From assembly GCF_900700375.1 (NCBI RefSeq), contig NC_041707.1:29548077-29612076 (forward strand): a DNA stretch of 64,000 nt. Direction: 5' to 3'. Shown here piece after piece: positions 1 through 12,111 of the stretch (position 1 is its first letter; every line of letters starts with the position of its first letter). The DNA comes from Denticeps clupeoides. Lineage: Eukaryota > Chordata > Actinopteri > Clupeiformes > Denticipitidae. The notes under the pieces were generated by a model that was not told the DNA's origin, did no database searches, and worked only from the letters and a program-made list of their open reading frames with translations. Position numbers and translations under genes: made by a program.

Positions 1-110
1 CCAACGGGTGGATGATCCTGACGCAAGACCATCCAAACCTTATAGTGGATTTGTATAGTTCCCTGGCTGAGGCCAGCGAACCGCCAGTTAAACGCCAGAG
101 GCTTTTTTAA
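1..110 (+). CDS. MATH-BTB (SPOP/TDPOZ-like) gene, last exon only (window edge)
   Basis: This is the end of the final coding exon of an upstream array member. The reading frame starts at base 3 and stops at TAA 108-110. The peptide ends in a short basic tail (PPVKRQRLF) like the nuclear-localising end of SPOP, and is preceded by a BACK-domain helix (DHPNLIVDLYSSLAEASE). It is nearly identical to the last exon of the two downstream copies (7,859-7,991 and 15,729-15,861). The rest of the gene lies outside the window, so its integrity cannot be judged. Confidence 0.85.
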   Translation, partial: NGWMILTQDHPNLIVDLYSSLAEASEPPVKRQRLF

Positions 111-279
111 CTTCTTTAATTTCTTACCACAGTGTACTTACTTGTAAAAAATGTAGATGCTGTAAGGTTTTAGAACCAGATGATCAGTTAAAGTATGTCT
201 TATGATTTTCTGTTCAGTAGAGTAGATATTTATAGAGTAGAGATGTTATTGTAGTCAAATGTACATTTGTATATTTTAG

Positions 280-398
280 GACCAGGACAGCCAGCTGAAT
301 GGATGGATGGATGGATCAAACTCATCAGTATGCTGTATGGACTCATCCAGGACACCCCACAGCAGATGGACTGGATCTTATTGTACCTGACAAACCAG
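280..398 (+). other. Exon-like segment downstream of the MATH-BTB stop codon
   Basis: A good acceptor (TTTTAG) and donor (CAG|GTAAAG) bound 119 bases. One frame is open and reads WIKLISMLYGLIQDTPQQMD and onward, helix-like. A second acceptor at 611-612 leads to an open stretch starting ENPDPKDQRNQKDQLL. Both are kept in the other units (280-398 corresponds to about 8,161-8,275 and 16,031-16,149), where only the number of GGAT repeats changes. They could be 3'-UTR exons, an alternative C-terminus, or exons of another gene. I do not recognise the peptide. Confidence 0.35.
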
Positions 399-752
399 GT
401 AAAGAAGTTCTGCTTTTCTGCTAATTCTATTCCAACAGTTATTCTATTAGTATGCATTTGTTTGGAAAAATGGAGTAGGAAACCAATGTGCTTTATTAGT
501 TATAAGTCATTTAAAAAACACCATTAAAATATTTAAAAATATTATTAAAAACAGTATTTTTAGGCCGGGTAGAAACCTATTTTATGTTAGGAATCCATTT
601 GTTCCCACACAGGAAAACCCTGATCCAAAGGACCAAAGGAACCAGAAAGATCAACTGCTTCATTTGTTTCTTTGTTTATTTTTTATTATATTTTAATTTG
701 TTTAGTAATTACACCATTACTTACACGATTTAAATTTTACTACACTTATCCT

Positions 753-1312
753 GAGCACCAACATCCAGTCTCACACTAGGCTGGCCACGGTGTTGTGTAA
801 AAAGCAGAGAAAACTTTGTCCCCAGAGCGGGGGGTGGTGGAGTCGGCCAAGACGTTGGTCCGGGGCGACACCGTGGCAAGTCTTTATTACCACGCAGGAG
901 ATCAAATCCTGCTCTCCTTCTTACTAACCACTCTAGCACTATCTGTCTGTCTGTCTGTCTATGCGTCTGTGTATCTGTCTATTAATTTATTAATGTACTG
1001 TTACTTTGTCTCTTTGTTTATTTATTTTTGTTTATTTGATTATTTGTGTTGATTTTGTTTATGTGTTTTTTATTTTATTTGGTCATTTATTACATAATTT
1101 ACACACACAACATTTTACAACACCTATCCTGAACACACAAACATCCAGTCTAACACTAGACTGGCCACGGTGTTGTGTAAAAAAACAGACAAAACTTTGT
1201 CCCCAGAGTGGGGGGTGGTGGAGTGGCCAAGATGTTGGTCCGGGGCGACACCGTGGCAAGTCTTTACCACACAGGACATCAGATCCTGCTTTCCATCTTA
1301 CTAACCACTCCA
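753..1312 (+). repeat. Pair of ~180-bp direct repeats with tRNA-like boxes (unit 1)
   Basis: Two copies (about 753-936 and 1,130-1,312) share a core running from ACATCCAGTCT to TTACTAACCACTC. Within it, GTGGCCAAG resembles a Pol III A box of a Leu/Ser tRNA, and CAGGAGATCAAATCCTG resembles a degenerate B box. T-rich simple repeats follow each copy, as in SINE tails. The tRNA origin is inference. Equivalent pairs sit at about 8,630-9,189 and 16,505-17,012; in the last, the second copy has lost about 55 bases. Confidence 0.5.
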
Positions 1313-1869
1313 CCACTGTTTTATTTTATTCATTCATTCATTTTAATATTATTGTCATTTATTTTATTAATACACACACACCATTACAGTACACTTGAAC
1401 ATACCCTGTTTTAAATGTTAGTTTATTACAGTATACCTTATTGTAAATTTACATTAATAGAAATAAAAACCTTTTTATTCCCTTTTTCTGGACTGTGTGA
1501 TTCATTCTCTCAAAAATGTCTTGGAGATCAGTTATTTTTGGACTAAAAGTTTACAACATAAGACACTAGGGAGACTACAATGTCATACAGGGTACCACTT
1601 ACTTTAAGGTCCCAGTGAACACAAAATAATAATGGCCTACTAAACCACTCCTTAGTAAAAGGCACATGGCAGCCCGCCTGGAGTTTGACCAAAGGCACCT
1701 GGAGGGCGCTCAGAATATGAGAAACACAATTCTCTGGTCTGTTACGTCCTGGTTTAGGACAGGAACGTAAACAACAAGGAAAGAGGGAGAGAAACGGTAC
1801 CAATTTTTAATAAACAGAAAGACATACAATTAAATCTCGACACAAAGACAAACAAAGCAGTCAGGCCAC

Positions 1870-3073
1870 GAAGAAGCACAGAGTCGATGGCTACTGCAAA
1901 CAGGGCATCTGTCTTGTGTATTTCCACCCTATTCCTTCTTCCTCATGGAAATGAATCTGGCTTAGTTACCGCATTAACCTTTCTGTAATCAGTACGGAAC
2001 CAAAATGTCTTGTCAGGCTTAGGGACCAGTAGGCACGGACTACTCCACAGCCACTAACTCTACACAGCCAGCTTGTTCTCCAACAAGTTCACCTCAGACT
2101 GCATCACTGTTCGCTTTGTAAAAACTGGGGAGAGTGGAGTAAAAAAACTCTCTCTCTCTACTTACAAAAGCACTGTATTCAAACCACTCCAACTTGATGT
2201 TACCTGGCAGAAAGAGGCATGGCACAATAGAGGTTAAAAGGATGAGCAGTTTCTAATTTATTAACACCAGTAAATTATTATTGCACTTACATGTGAATAT
2301 TGTATGTAAAAAGGTACCAATATTACAGAGAAAGCCAAGATGAAACGAAAGAGTAAAGGGAGAGAGAGAGAGAAAGAGAGAGAAGCCATGAGAAAAATAG
2401 GTGAAATAGGAAAGACTCAGTTACTGATGGGAAAATTTCCCTCAGCTTCCAATAGAAAAGATAAAGAAAGTCCCTGACCACAAGTGAACAATCCTTTATA
2501 CATTTGGCCCACAGGAAGTTGTCACCGACCAATCAGAATGTGTTGTTTCTGTCTAGTCCTGCCCCCCGTGGTCTCCCGTTTGGGGCAGACAAAGGCAGGG
2601 CGGGGTATCACAAGAACCTGTGGCAGGCATTTCACACCTCTTGCCATTTGACAAAGATATGGAAAACGGAGGTGTTGAATCTCCATGCAAAACAAAAGCA
2701 CAGAAACATCATGTTCCTGCGATGTACCATCTTACAGTTTTGTTGGATTCAGCCGATACGGGTGCTGCCTGATGGGAGCATGACCATCAACGTCAACATC
2801 ATGTTACATGAGAGACGTACCTACAGGGGTGTCAGAGAACAAAGCAGCATGTGACTGAATTAGCCCAATAACATGCATGCGATCTGCTGCAGACAAGCCA
2901 GACAGATAAGCTTCTAACTCCTGCAGAATCTCACTATTCTGACCACTGTAAATAAGTTCAGTTAACTCCAAAAAGTCATGATAAATAAAGTTTTGAGGAA
3001 GGATTGCAACATGAACAGAGGGGACATTTGAGGCTGTACGTGGGGTCTGAAAAACAGATATTAGACTTTTCAA
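1870..3073 (-). mobile_element. Ty3/Gypsy pol (reverse transcriptase) fossil, unit 1
   Basis: On the minus strand the peptide starts in the region before the RT core (near 3,073) and reaches the IRQHPYRLNP motif near 2,740. A second block near 1,960-2,110 carries FRTDYRKVNAVTKPDSFP, both typical of Ty3/Gypsy RT. Unrelated sequence of about 0.5 kb separates the blocks, suggesting a secondary insertion. It is an old, broken fragment with several breaks and no LTRs assigned. It was present before the tandem duplication because unit 2 carries the same copy. Confidence 0.8.
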
Positions 3074-3727
3074 AACATTTTTTAAATACTTTGTATCACC
3101 CTTTTGAAATGATGCTTTCCCTCAAACGTCATGGTCCATAGGTGAACAAGAGGTCCAAAACACCTAGTCAGTTCTGGATAGTGTTCAACATAATGATGTT
3201 TGGGTCTGAGATTGAAACACTGCTTTAAGACCCTCTCTGTGACCACTTATTTTAGATTGCATGTACTGAGTGGATTCCTGTACTCATGTACGTGTACTCA
3301 AATAAAAGAAGCTGAGCAGACGTGGAGAGAGAAAGAGAGAACTGTGCAGGAAACTGAGGTCTCTCTCTCCCCTTTGCGCAAAGCTGATGAAGAAGGAGCT
3401 CACATTGGTTTGTGTGATCATTTTATTAATAATAATAATCCCAACAAGGAGTGTCCCTAAAATCTGGCATCTTTTATCTTAAAATCTCAGATGGTTGACC
3501 CATGTGAGCTTAATTTTATTAATGTTGAGTGTTAATGAAATGTGGATATGTTTTTTGATCTTCAACTGCCCTCTTGTGGCAAAAAGCAACAGAATCTAAG
3601 TCTGCAACCATATGTTCAGCAACACTGACAGTGTTTGCAGATCAAAATCCACACAGATTACACAGACACAGTCATCAACTAAATAAACAAGCGTATTGAG
3701 TATGAAACAGTTAAACACTTAAACACC

Positions 3728-4227
3728 TTCAAAATGCATTTGACTCAGATGCCTGGACTGGCAGGGGACGTACGTTCACTACACGGGATGCTGCATTCAC
3801 ATCTGGGGACTCTGCAGCCTATGCAGTGGTGAGGAGCTGTCTTCATTTGGGAATTAAGGATGCAAAGAGACAGTATGCACAAAGACTGTTGTCGCGGGTG
3901 TTGATGGCACTGCATCGCTTATGAAAAACCGCCCCCACTGCAGATGCAGCATTCTGACCCCTTGCTTCCAGATGATCTTCATCTAATCTATGCACGCTAT
4001 GAGGTTAAAACCATCTCAAAGGCACCAGCTTCAGCACCAGCACTGAATGACCAGGTTCTAACAGATCTACAGAGGGTGTGATTTCCAACTTTACCTCACC
4101 TGCTTGCCTCTGGGTGCCATCTCAACTTCAGGGAACGCACCCTGCACACCCTCATATTGAACAGAACGTCCAGCTTCTACTCATAGCGCCTTCAATACTA
4201 TTATTCATGAACAGATGGTAGTAAAGT
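3728..4227 (+). mobile_element. LINE reverse-transcriptase fragment, unit 1
   Basis: The plus strand encodes a piece resembling the region upstream of LINE RT (SGDSAAYAVVRSCLHLGIKD, then AKRQYAQRL). Further on comes IEQNVQLLLI and then, in another frame, SAFNTIIHEQMVVKL, matching the DFSSAFNTIIP RT motif of CR1/L2/Rex1-type LINEs. Stops and frame changes show it is dead. Unit 2 carries the same fragment. Confidence 0.7.
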
Positions 4228-4235
4228 TAACTTCT

Positions 4236-5600
4236 TGACACAATGTCAGCAACAAAAAAACATTATGAAAACAAGCACATTTTGTTTGGCGTCTGCTCTT
4301 CATGAGATTTTGTCCCTGGTTTCTGCCAGCCTTTTCCTTGCCTGATCCTGCTTCATGTTCACCTCCTTTTTACCTGACCAGTAATATTAGTATAGGGTTA
4401 CTATTATAATATCAGCTCTACAACTGATATATTTTCAGTGCCATTACTTCAGTCTGGTGAGGAAAACCCTCTCTGATCCTCATTGTGAAGTAAAAAAGAC
4501 TGACCACTGCCAAAAGGAGAACTCCAGTGCAACATTTTTATTGGGTCGGGTTCAAAAGTGCCATCAAAAAGAGAATTCGAGCAAAACAAAAACTACAAAG
4601 ACAGTCAGGGTGCACGCTACAATCTGGGTTGCCAGTTCTTGCGTGTTTGCTCTAGTTTCCGGGATGTTTAATTACATTTTACGGGCACCAATGTCACTAT
4701 TCAACCAAAATAAACAACACAATAAAGATTCTGCACTTTAATTTTCAGGATGTGCAGACGTATGTGAACAAATGTGACGCAAATAAAAAAAAAAAAAAAG
4801 TTATTCACTACAATCTGGCAACCGTCAATTTGTTACAACGCCTTGTGCTTGAGCTTCATTTTTATAAAAATGTCAACCCCTCATCCTAAAATATGGCTTT
4901 TGTTTTCTTTGACAGTATATGATCAACATGAGAACTTTTAGTTTTATCTTGTTCTCCTTTATATATAATATAATACAATTACAGGTTGTTTTGTTGTGAA
5001 GGACGTATAGAGTCGTTGTCATAGTAACCGCGTTTTATAAACACAAATCATGTGAATTCTACTCAGTTTCAACAAAAAACAGCACTGAGCGGCAGCACTT
5101 TTGGTGAGTACCAACAAAATTTGAGATGGTATTAGCATTAGCGGGCTGGCTAGCCTGTAAACTCGCTCTACTTCCCAAGTCACCTCTTTGTGTTTTGAGA
5201 GCAAAACTATCGACGATAAAAGCATCAGAACGAGCATAATTTTCACTTGATCGGCAGGGCTCGTGTTTTGGAAGTTTTATTTATTGAAACAACTGCCATT
5301 AACTTGCAGAGAGACTCGAAGCCAAATAAATATCAACCTGTGAGCGATTTGAGTTTAGCGCGATTTAGTTGTAAGAGGTGCTTCAAAGGACGCGAGACGA
5401 ATGTTTATTGTGCTCAAAACCCAGAGGTCTGCTCATCTTCACGTTTCACATTCACGTTTCAAAACTCTGTAGAGTGTGTAAAAATGAACAAACAAGTGTA
5501 GATACAGCGAATAGATGTTTTCAGTGTCCCCTCAAGTTACACCATCACAGCCTGTATTTCTATGAGTGTGTTTTGTCAATGTCATTTTCTCCATCATTGC
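4236..5600. other. Gene-free interval and probable promoter region of MATH-BTB copy 1
   Basis: I see no recognisable coding region here. The part nearest the gene (about 5,100-5,600) contains CpG-bearing, less AT-rich stretches and ends at a convincing splice acceptor (TCTCCATCATTGCAG, ending 5,601). An untranslated first exon probably lies within it. The stretch 4,780-4,800 is a poly-A run that differs between units. Confidence 0.4.
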
Positions 5601-5601
5601 A

Positions 5602-5786
5602 GATTATTAGTGATCAGAGACTATTCTTCAGAGATTCCTGAACAGTGATTCCTGCAAGAGATTCTACAGAGAGAGATTCCAGCGAGGGAGAGACCTGAGA
5701 GAGATTCCAGCAACAGCTTCCACGGAGAGATCCCAGCGAGGGAGAGACCTGAGAGGGACCACTGAAGGATTCATTAGATCCTCAAA
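5602..5786 (+). other. 5' UTR part of MATH-BTB first coding exon
   Basis: The stretch runs from the acceptor ending at 5,601 to the ATG at 5,787. It contains a ~50-bp purine-rich motif repeated twice (CCAGCGAGGGAGAGACCTGA near 5,680 and 5,730). Unit 2 keeps it at about 13,478-13,662. Confidence 0.45.
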
Positions 5787-7991
5787 ATGGCCCTCAGCTA
5801 CGACCACACTCAGGTATGTGCACATCTGTGAGGCAAATACATAATTGTCTGTATATTTTAGAATGCATTGCTCACTCCCTCTCTGTTGTTGCAGTGAACT
5901 GTGTTGAGATCTGCTGCTTGATTTGTTAAATAAATGTGCAAACGAATGACAAAATATATACAATTTGCCCTCTCAGCGCCAAGTGGACAAATATTCATAC
6001 GTCTGGACCATCAGCAGCTTCAGCTTTGCTGACGATGTGAATGGTGTCCCCATCATGAGCTCCACAATTTCCAACCCCAGTGGAGATCTGCAATGGTAGG
6101 TGTTGGTCTTAGTTCTTCATTTGAAGTTCTTCATTCGTTTTTCTGGGAGCTGATCATTTTCTCACTCCTTCCTTCCTCTCTGCATTCTCAGGTGTCTGCA
6201 GTTGTTCCCCAATGGCGTGGAGCCTGACTACGAGAGCTACCTGTCATTCTATCTTGTTCTGGTCAGACAGAGGTGTGCGGGTTAGTTGTAAACTAGCCAT
6301 GCTCAATGCCGAGGGACAGGAGGAATTTTCCTTGGGTAAGTTTACCTTGTTTGTTTAAGACAAACTATTTTCTGATAAAAACGATCTGTAAACACAGATG
6401 TTTGTATATTATTTTAATGCTGGACTGCAGCGCTGCGATGACCTGTCTGTGTGTTGCTGTGTTACAGTAAATCAGTACGACACCAGGATGTATGAGAACG
6501 ACAAGCTAGGATTCCCAGACTTCGTACACAGGAGTGACATCCTGGATGACGACTTGGGGTTCTTAAAGGATGACACGCTCACCCTCACCTGTGAAGTAAG
6601 TCTCATTGGCTGCCACATTGGTTTCCCATGTGACTGGTGTCAGTAAACATGATCTGTCTGGTCGATGTAAAGATGAACTGTTGCACCGTGATTGTCTGAA
6701 GCTGCTGTGTCTTTCTAAAACATCAGCGGGATTCTGTTAGTTTGTATAAATCTAATTGCAGACATTTTTATTATATCCTCAGCTTGTGTGTGTTTAAGTG
6801 TCAGTTTCTGTAGCTGGACTGTACTAACTGCTGAGTTGGATTGTTGCAGTTTACAGTGGAGATTGATCCGGACGCCTCCACGCCACAGGTGAAGAAGCAG
6901 GAACCCAACATGGCAGAGGAGCTTCGAGAGCTGTGGGACACATCGTTGCATTCTGACTGCATCCTGTCTGTGGCTGGTCAAGAGTTTAAGGCCCACAAAG
7001 CCATCCTAGCAGGTAACACAGTCGCCACGTGAAAATATATTAATAGAAGAAAAAACACAGAGACTCACAGTGTATTTGCTAGAATATTGACAATTAGTAT
7101 ACTTCTAGGCAGAAATTGATCTAATACTGACTCCTCTCTTTCTGTGTCTCTTATCAGCCCGCTGTCCCGTCTTTCATAGCATGTTTATGAATAACACGAA
7201 AGAGAACCAAACGGTGAGTCAATCGTCTTTCCCATATATCTCAGCTGATCAGTCTAAACACCACTTTTTCTCTTACAGTTTATTACAGCAGTGTTTTTAA
7301 GTTATGCTTTCCCCTCTAGGGCCGCGTGGACATCAAGGATATGGAGGCCGACATCTTGGAGGAGATGATTACGTATATCTACACCGGAACATCTCCCAAC
7401 GATCACCAGATGGCCTCAAAGCTCATTGCTGCAGCAGACATGGTAGCTCGTGCACACATCCACCTTCAAAACAAAGAGATGATGGTTTCTATTATTGATT
7501 ACTATAACTTTCTCAGACTCACTCTTAACCCCTCACTATCAGCGCACACAGAGCACATCTCCAGGTTATAGCACTATGTGTAACTCTCTCTCTTTCTTCC
7601 CCTCAGCACTGCTTGGATCATCTAAAGCTCATCTGTGAGGATGCACTTTGCAGCAGACTCGACGTAGCCAGTGCTGCAGAGAACCTGATTCTGGGCGACC
7701 TCTACCGAGCCCGGCACTTGAAACAAGATGCCCTCACCTTCATCAACTTGTAAATGACAATTCCATCTACATCCTGATCTCAAATCTCCACAGCATGTAC
7801 TCTAGTAGAATAATTATTTATCCAAATCTAAATTCATTATTTATGTCTTTTGTTGTAGTAATGCTGAAGCGGTTATGAAGACCAACGGGTGGATGATCCT
7901 GACGCAAGACCATCCAAACCTTATAGTGGATTTGTATAGTTCCCTGGCTGAGGCCAGCGAACCGCCAGTTAAACGCCAGAGGCTTTTTTAA
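5787..7991 (+). CDS. MATH-BTB (SPOP/TDPOZ-like) gene, copy 1, nine coding exons
   Basis: Family role: substrate adaptor of CUL3 ubiquitin ligases, with MATH binding substrate and BTB/BACK binding CUL3 and dimerising. Exons: 5,787-5,813; 5,977-6,095; 6,192-6,335; 6,468-6,595; 6,850-7,012; 7,158-7,213; 7,320-7,442; 7,607-7,749; 7,859-7,991. All have AG/GT borders with matching phases. About 344 residues are expected, against 374 in human SPOP: MATH about 14-135 (YSYVWTISSFSF), BTB about 165-255 (DCILSVAGQEFKAHKAILA), then BACK and a basic tail. The exons sum to 1,036 bases, one more than a multiple of three. In exon 3 the frame moves after FYLVLVRQ and resumes as VRVSCKLAMLNAEG. As read, the protein would stop in the MATH domain. 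Copy 2 shares this. The seventh intron has a weak donor (ATG|GTAGCT). The start ATG sits 12 bases after a stop and is followed by MALSYDHTQ. Confidence 0.85.
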
Positions 7992-8629
7992 CTTCTTTAA
8001 TTTCTTACCACAGTGTACTTACTTGTAAAAAATGTAGATGCTGTAAGGTTTTAGAACCAGATGATCAGTTAAAGTATGTCTTATGATTTTCTGTTCAGTA
8101 GAGTAGATATTTATAGAGTAGAGATGTTATTGTAGTCAAATGTACATTTGTATATTTTAGGACCAGGACAGCCAGCTGGATGGATGGATGGATCAAACTC
8201 ATCAGTATGCTGTATGGACTCATCCAGGACACCCCACAGCAGATGGACTGGATCTTATTGTACCTGACAAACCAGGTAAAGAAGTTCTGCTTTTCTGCTA
8301 ATTCTATTCCAACAGTTATTCTATTAGTATGCATTTGTTTGGAAAAATGGAGTAGGAAACCAATGTGCTTTATTAGTTATAAGTCATTTAAAAAACACCA
8401 TTAAAAATATTTTAAAATATTATTAAAAACAGTATTTTTAGGCCGGGTAGAAACCTATTTTATGTTAGGAATCCATTTGTTCCCACACAGGAAAACCCTG
8501 ATCCAAAGGACCAAAGGAACCAGAAAGATCAACTGCTTCATTTGTTTCTTTGTTTATTTTTTATTATATTTTAATTTGTTTAGTAATTACACCATTACAT
8601 ACACGATTTAAATTTTACTACACTTATCC

Positions 8630-9189
8630 TGAGCACCAACATCCAGTCTCACACTAGGCTGGCCACGGTGTTGTGTAAAAAACAGAGAAAACTTTGTCCC
8701 CAGAGCGGGGGGTGGTGGAGTCGCCAAGACGTTGGTCCGGGGCGACACCGTGGCAAGTCTTTATTACCACGCAGGAGATCAAATCCTGCTCTCCTTCTTA
8801 CTAACCACTCTAGCACTATCTGTCTGTCTGTCTGTCTATGCGTCTGTGTATCTGTCTATTAATTTATTAATGTACTGTTACTTTGTCTCTTTGTTTATTT
8901 ATTTTTGTTTATTTGATTATTTGTGTTGATTTTGTTTATGTGTTTTTTATTTTATTTGGTCATTTATTACATAATTTACACACACAACATTTTAACACAC
9001 CTATCCTGAACACACAAACATCCAGTCTAACACTAGACTGGCCATGGTGTTGTGTAAAAAAACAGACAAAACTTTGTCCCCAGAGTGGGGGGTGGTGGAG
9101 TGGCCAAGATGTTGGTCCGGGGCGACACCGTGGCAAGTCTTTACCACACAGGACATCAGATCCTGCTTTCCATCTTACTAACCACTCCA
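8630..9189 (+). repeat. Pair of ~180-bp direct repeats with tRNA-like boxes (unit 2)
   Basis: These match the pair at 753-1,312 with a few substitutions. Spacing between the two copies is the same (about 377 bases). Confidence 0.5.
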
Positions 9190-9746
9190 CCACTGTTTTA
9201 TTTTATTCATTCATTCATTTTAATATTATTGTCATTTATTTTATTAATACACACACACCATTACAGTACACTTGAACATACCCTGTTTTAAATGTTAGTT
9301 TATTACAGTATACCTTATTGTAAATTTACATTAATAGAAATAAAAACCTTTTTATTCCCTTTTTCTGGACTGTGTGATTCATTCTCTCAAAAATGTCTTG
9401 GAGATCAGTTATTTTTGGACTAAAAGTTTACAACATAAGACACTAGGGAGACTACAATGTCATACAGGGTACCACTTACTTTAAGGTCCCAGTGAACACA
9501 AAATAATAATGGCCTACTAAACCACTCCTTAGTAAAAGGCACATGGCAGCCCGCCTGGAGTTTGACCAAAGGCACCTGGAGGGCGCTCAGAATATGAGAA
9601 ACACAATTCTCTGGTCTGTTACGTCCTGGTTTAGGACAGGAACGTAAACAACAAGGAAAGAGGGAGAGAAACGGTACCAATTTTTAATAAACAGAAAGAC
9701 ATACAATTAAATCTCGACACAAAGACAAACAAAGCAGTCAGGCCAC

Positions 9747-10950
9747 GAAGAAGCACAGAGTCGATGGCTACTGCAAACAGGGCATCTGTCTTGTGTATTT
9801 CCACCCTATTCCTTCTTCCTCATGGAAATGAATCTGGCTTAGTTACCGCATTAACCTTTCTGTAATCAGTACGGAACCAAAATGTCTTGTCAGGCTTAGG
9901 GACCAGTAGGCACGGACTACTCCACAGCCACTAACTCTACACAGCCAGCTTGTTCTCCAACAAGTTCACCTCAGACTGCATCACTGTTCGCTTTGTAAAA
10001 ACTGGGGAGAGTGGAGTAAAAAAACTCTCTCTCTCTACTTACAAAAGCACTGTATTCAAACCACTCCAACTTGATGTTACCTGGCAGAAAGAGGCATGGC
10101 ACAATAGAGGTTAAAAGGATGAGCAGTTTCTAATTTATTAACACCAGTAAATTATTATTGCACTTACATGTGAATATTGTATGTAAAAAGGTACCAATAT
10201 TACAGAGAAAGCCAAGATGAAACGAAAGAGTAAAGGGAGAGAGAGAGAGAAAGAGAGAGAAGCCATGAGAAAAATAGGTGAAATAGGAAAGACTCAGTTA
10301 CTGATGGGAAAATTTCCCTCAGCTTCCAATAGAAAAGATAAAGAAAGTCCCTGACCACAAGTGAACAATCCTTTATACATTTGGCCCACAGGAAGTTGTC
10401 ACCGACCAATCAGAATGTGTTGTTTCTGTCTAGTCCTGCCCCCCGTGGTCTCCCGTTTGGGGCAGACAAAGGCAGGGCGGGGTATCACAAGAACCTGTGG
10501 CAGGCATTTCACACCTCTTGCCATTTGACAAAGATATGGAAAACGGAGGTGTTGAATCTCCATGCAAAACAAAAGCACAGAAACATCATGTTCCTGCGAT
10601 GTACCATCTTACAGTTTTGTTGGATTCAGCCGATACGGGTGCTGCCTGATGGGAGCATGACCATCAACGTCAACATCATGTTACATGAGAGACGTACCTA
10701 CAGGGGTGTCAGAGAACAAAGCAGCATGTGACTGAATTAGCCCAATAACATGCATGCGATCTGCTGCAGACAAGCCAGACAGATAAGCTTCTAACTCCTG
10801 CAGAATCTCACTATTCTGACCACTGTAAATAAGTTCAGTTAACTCCAAAAAGTCATGATAAATAAAGTTTTGAGGAAGGATTGCAACATGAACAGAGGGG
10901 ACATTTGAGGCTGTACGTGGGGTCTGAAAAACAGATATTAGACTTTTCAA
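9747..10950 (-). mobile_element. Ty3/Gypsy pol fossil, unit 2
   Basis: Duplicate of the fossil at 1,870-3,073, carried along by the tandem duplication. Same family, same parts, broken in the same way. Confidence 0.8.
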
Positions 10951-11604
10951 AACATTTTTTAAATACTTTGTATCACCCTTTTGAAATGATGCTTTCCCTC
11001 AAACGTCATGGTCCATAGGTGAACAAGAGGTCCAAAACACCTAGTCAGTTCTGGATAGTGTTCAACATAATGATGTTTGGGTCTGAGATTGAAACACTGC
11101 TTTAAGACCCTCTCTGTGACCACTTATTTTAGATTGCATGTACTGAGTGGATTCCTGTACTCATGTACGTGTACTCAAATAAAAGAAGCTGAGCAGACGT
11201 GGAGAGAGAAAGAGAGAACTGTGCAGGAAACTGAGGTCTCTCTCTCCCCTTTGCGCAAAGCTGATGAAGAAGGAGCTCACATTGGTTTGTGTGATCATTT
11301 TATTAATAATAATAATCCCAACAAGGAGTGTCCCTAAAATCTGGCATCTTTTATCTTAAAATCTCAGATGGTTGACCCATGTGAGCTTAATTTTATTAAT
11401 GTTGAGTGTTAATGAAATGTGGATATGTTTTTTGATCTTCAACTGCCCTCTTGTGGCAAAAAGCAACAGAATCTAAGTCTGCAACCATATGTTCAGCAAC
11501 ACTGACAGTGTTTGCAGATCAAAATCCACACAGATTACACAGACACAGTCATCAACTAAATAAACAAGCGTATTGAGTATGAAACAGTTAAACACTTAAA
11601 CACC

Positions 11605-12105
11605 TTCAAAATGCATTTGACTCAGATGCCTGGACTGGCAGGGGACGTACGTTCACTACACGGGATGCTGCATTCACATCTGGGGACTCTGCAGCCTATG
11701 CAGTGGTGAGGAGCTGTCTTCATTTGGGAATTAAGGATGCAAAGAGACAGTATGCACAAAGACTGTTGTCGCGGGTGTTGATGGCACTGCATCGCTTATG
11801 AAAAACCGCCCCCACTGCAGATGCAGCATTCTGACCCCTTGCTTCCAGATGATCTTCATCTAATCTATGCACGCTATGAGGTTAAAACCATCTCAAAGGC
11901 ACCAGCTTCAGCACCAGCACTGAATGACCAGGTTCTAACAGATCTACAGAGGGTGTGATTTCCAACTTTACCTCACCTGCTTGCCTCTGGGTGCCATCTC
12001 AACTTCAGGGAACGCACCCTGCACACCCTCATATTGAACAGAACGTCCAGCTTCTACTCATAGCGCCTTCAATACTATTATTCATGAACAGATGGTAGTA
12101 AAGTT
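11605..12105 (+). mobile_element. LINE reverse-transcriptase fragment, unit 2
   Basis: Duplicate of the fragment at 3,728-4,227, with the same SAFNTIIH motif and the same disruptions. Confidence 0.7.
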
Positions 12106-12111
12106 AACTTC

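Noticed and set aside
730-1398. Open frames of 69-130 codons on both strands in the direct repeats
   Set aside because: The duplicated, tRNA-like, T-rich sequence reads open on both strands. No family similarity was seen, and the frames are simply repeated in each unit.
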